Shown piece by piece: positions 63,256 through 64,000 of a stretch of 64,000 nt of DNA. Source of the stretch: an uncultured Lachnospiraceae bacterium (GTDB lineage Bacteria; Bacillota; Clostridia; Lachnospirales; Lachnospiraceae); the NCBI GenBank assembly GCA_910589195.1, contig CAJUTC010000006.1, positions 1-64,000 on the forward strand. Direction: 5' to 3'. A program made the translations under genes and the position numbers. The notes beneath the pieces were generated by a model, which saw only the letters and a list, made by a program, of their open reading frames with translations, was not told the DNA's origin and ran no database searches. The stretch's first letter is position 1; every line of letters starts with the position of its first letter.

Positions 63256-63735
63256 ATGGGAAAAGTACTGATCTATACAGACGGCTCGGCCAGAGGGAAT
63301 CCGGACGGTCCAGGGGGTTATGGGACGATTCTTCAATTTGTGGATCAGAAGGGGATTCTCCATGAGAAAACCATGTCCGGCGGTTTTAAGCGAACTACAA
63401 ATAACCGGATGGAACTTTTAGCGGCGATTAAAGGGCTGGAAGCGTTGAACCGTCCCTGCCAGGTAGAACTGTATTCCGATTCCAAATATTTGGTAGATGC
63501 GTTTAACCAGCATTGGATCGAAAACTGGGTGGCAAATAACTGGAAGCGCGGAAAAAGCGGCCCGGTAAAAAATGTTGATCTTTGGGAGCGGCTGATAAAG
63601 GCAAAGGAACCCCATCAGGTTTCGTTTATATGGGTAAAAGGACATGCAGGGCATCCGCAGAATGAGCGCTGTGATAAGCTGGCTACCGCGGCTGCTGACG
63701 GAGATTTGCTGGAGGAGGATCCGGGGATAACTTAA
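63256..63735 (+). CDS. rnhA: Ribonuclease HI
   Basis: 159 residues. Cuts RNA in RNA-DNA hybrids. Catalytic acids in YTDGSARGNPDG, NRMELLAAI, YSDSKYLVDA and GHAGHPQNERCD. The last gene complete in the window; 18 bases after the metallohydrolase. Confidence 0.95.
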   Translation: MGKVLIYTDGSARGNPDGPGGYGTILQFVDQKGILHEKTMSGGFKRTTNNRMELLAAIKGLEALNRPCQVELYSDSKYLVDAFNQHWIENWVANNWKRGKSGPVKNVDLWERLIKAKEPHQVSFIWVKGHAGHPQNERCDKLATAAADGDLLEEDPGIT

Positions 63736-63832
63736 GGAAAGTTTACAAAATATTACGTCTTCCGATTTTCTATTCCTTTTCTCAATGGTTTATGTTATCT
63801 TTTTAAGTAAGAAAAGAAAAAGGAAGATTGTT

Positions 63833-64000
63833 ATGAAACGGGATGTTAAGATATGGGGTGTGATTCTGGCAATAGCAATCATTGGAACCGTAATTACGTC
63901 GATTACCAAATCTTATGTTTCCGTCCAGCGTCAGCAGATGGGTTCCTCCTATTTTTCGTACCAGCAGCCGGAAATTGCCCTGTCAGAAGCGGCAGATACC
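63833..64000 (+). CDS. Unknown membrane-anchored protein, cut by window end
   Basis: ATG 63833 with AAAAGGAAG before it. The 56 codons visible have a Lys/Arg start and one hydrophobic helix (IWGVILAIAIIGTVIT), then a polar stretch. A signal anchor or signal peptide of an exported protein. Too short to identify. Confidence 0.7.
   Translation, partial: MKRDVKIWGVILAIAIIGTVITSITKSYVSVQRQQMGSSYFSYQQPEIALSEAADT

Noticed and set aside
1..64000. CRISPR array, tRNA or rRNA genes
   Set aside because: No regularly spaced repeats and no cloverleaf with a TTCRA arm or rRNA core seen by eye; a covariance search was not possible.

Overview
The window reads as chromosome of a spore-forming, anaerobic, low-to-middle GC Firmicute, most likely a gut Lachnospiraceae/Clostridium cluster XIVa type organism. 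This rests on gene content: spoIVA and a SleL-type LysM/GH18 protein, a ylxM-ffh-rpsP-khpA-rimM-trmD block, strong AGGAGG ribosome binding sites, sigma-A promoters of TTGACA/TATAAT type, and tandem large serine recombinases. No rRNA, tRNA or CRISPR array was seen. The species assignment is inference.

Layout. 0.2-2.8 kb: two overlapping large serine recombinases, the second cut short, followed by a 92-bp palindrome (edge of a mobile element that may extend left of the window). 3.0-9.9 kb: a mannitol-family PTS locus (EIICB, MtlR-like regulator, EIIA) with a 1-phosphofructokinase-family kinase and a SorE-like zinc dehydrogenase, probably for a hexitol or ketohexose. 10.4-15.6 kb: galE, a B12-binding radical SAM protein, a spore LysM/GH18 protein and a ferredoxin-like protein. 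15.7-21.6 kb: five genes matching the poorly understood STM4015-STM4014-STM4013-STM4012-STM4011 set: leucine-rich-repeat protein, ATP-grasp-like protein, alkaline-phosphatase-superfamily hydrolase, HemN-like radical SAM, and a radical SAM fused here to a HAD phosphatase. This is the strongest candidate for an undescribed pathway.

21.6-25.5 kb is the SRP/ribosome-maturation operon ending at trmD. The rplS-lepB-rbgA-rnhB-yraN block resumes only at 43.5 kb. The 18 kb between holds a heterodimeric ABC exporter behind a small-ORF/terminator leader that looks like an attenuator; a galacto-N-biose/lacto-N-biose use cluster (N-acetylhexosamine kinase, AraC regulator, GH112 phosphorylase, CUT1 importer without its own ATPase); a NUDIX gene broken by an amber codon; an EndoQ-like nuclease fused to a UvrD-type helicase; and a cell-wall-binding-repeat gene frameshifted at a G6 tract.

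43.5-64 kb is mostly core: signal peptidase, ribosome GTPases RbgA and Der, RNase HII, PgeF, an unusually long Prs on the minus strand, a DUF512 radical SAM protein, PlsY, GpsA, a complete branched-chain amino acid ABC operon (livK, then livHMGF after a terminator), an HD-domain protein behind a structured leader, SpoIVA with a hairpin over its ribosome binding site, a beta-CASP metallohydrolase, RNase HI and the start of a membrane-anchored protein cut by the window end.

Pathway logic: GH112 splits imported Gal-beta-1,3-HexNAc into galactose 1-phosphate and HexNAc, the kinase phosphorylates the HexNAc, and GalE (20 kb away) would be needed for the UDP-sugar cycle; a galT gene is not in the window.
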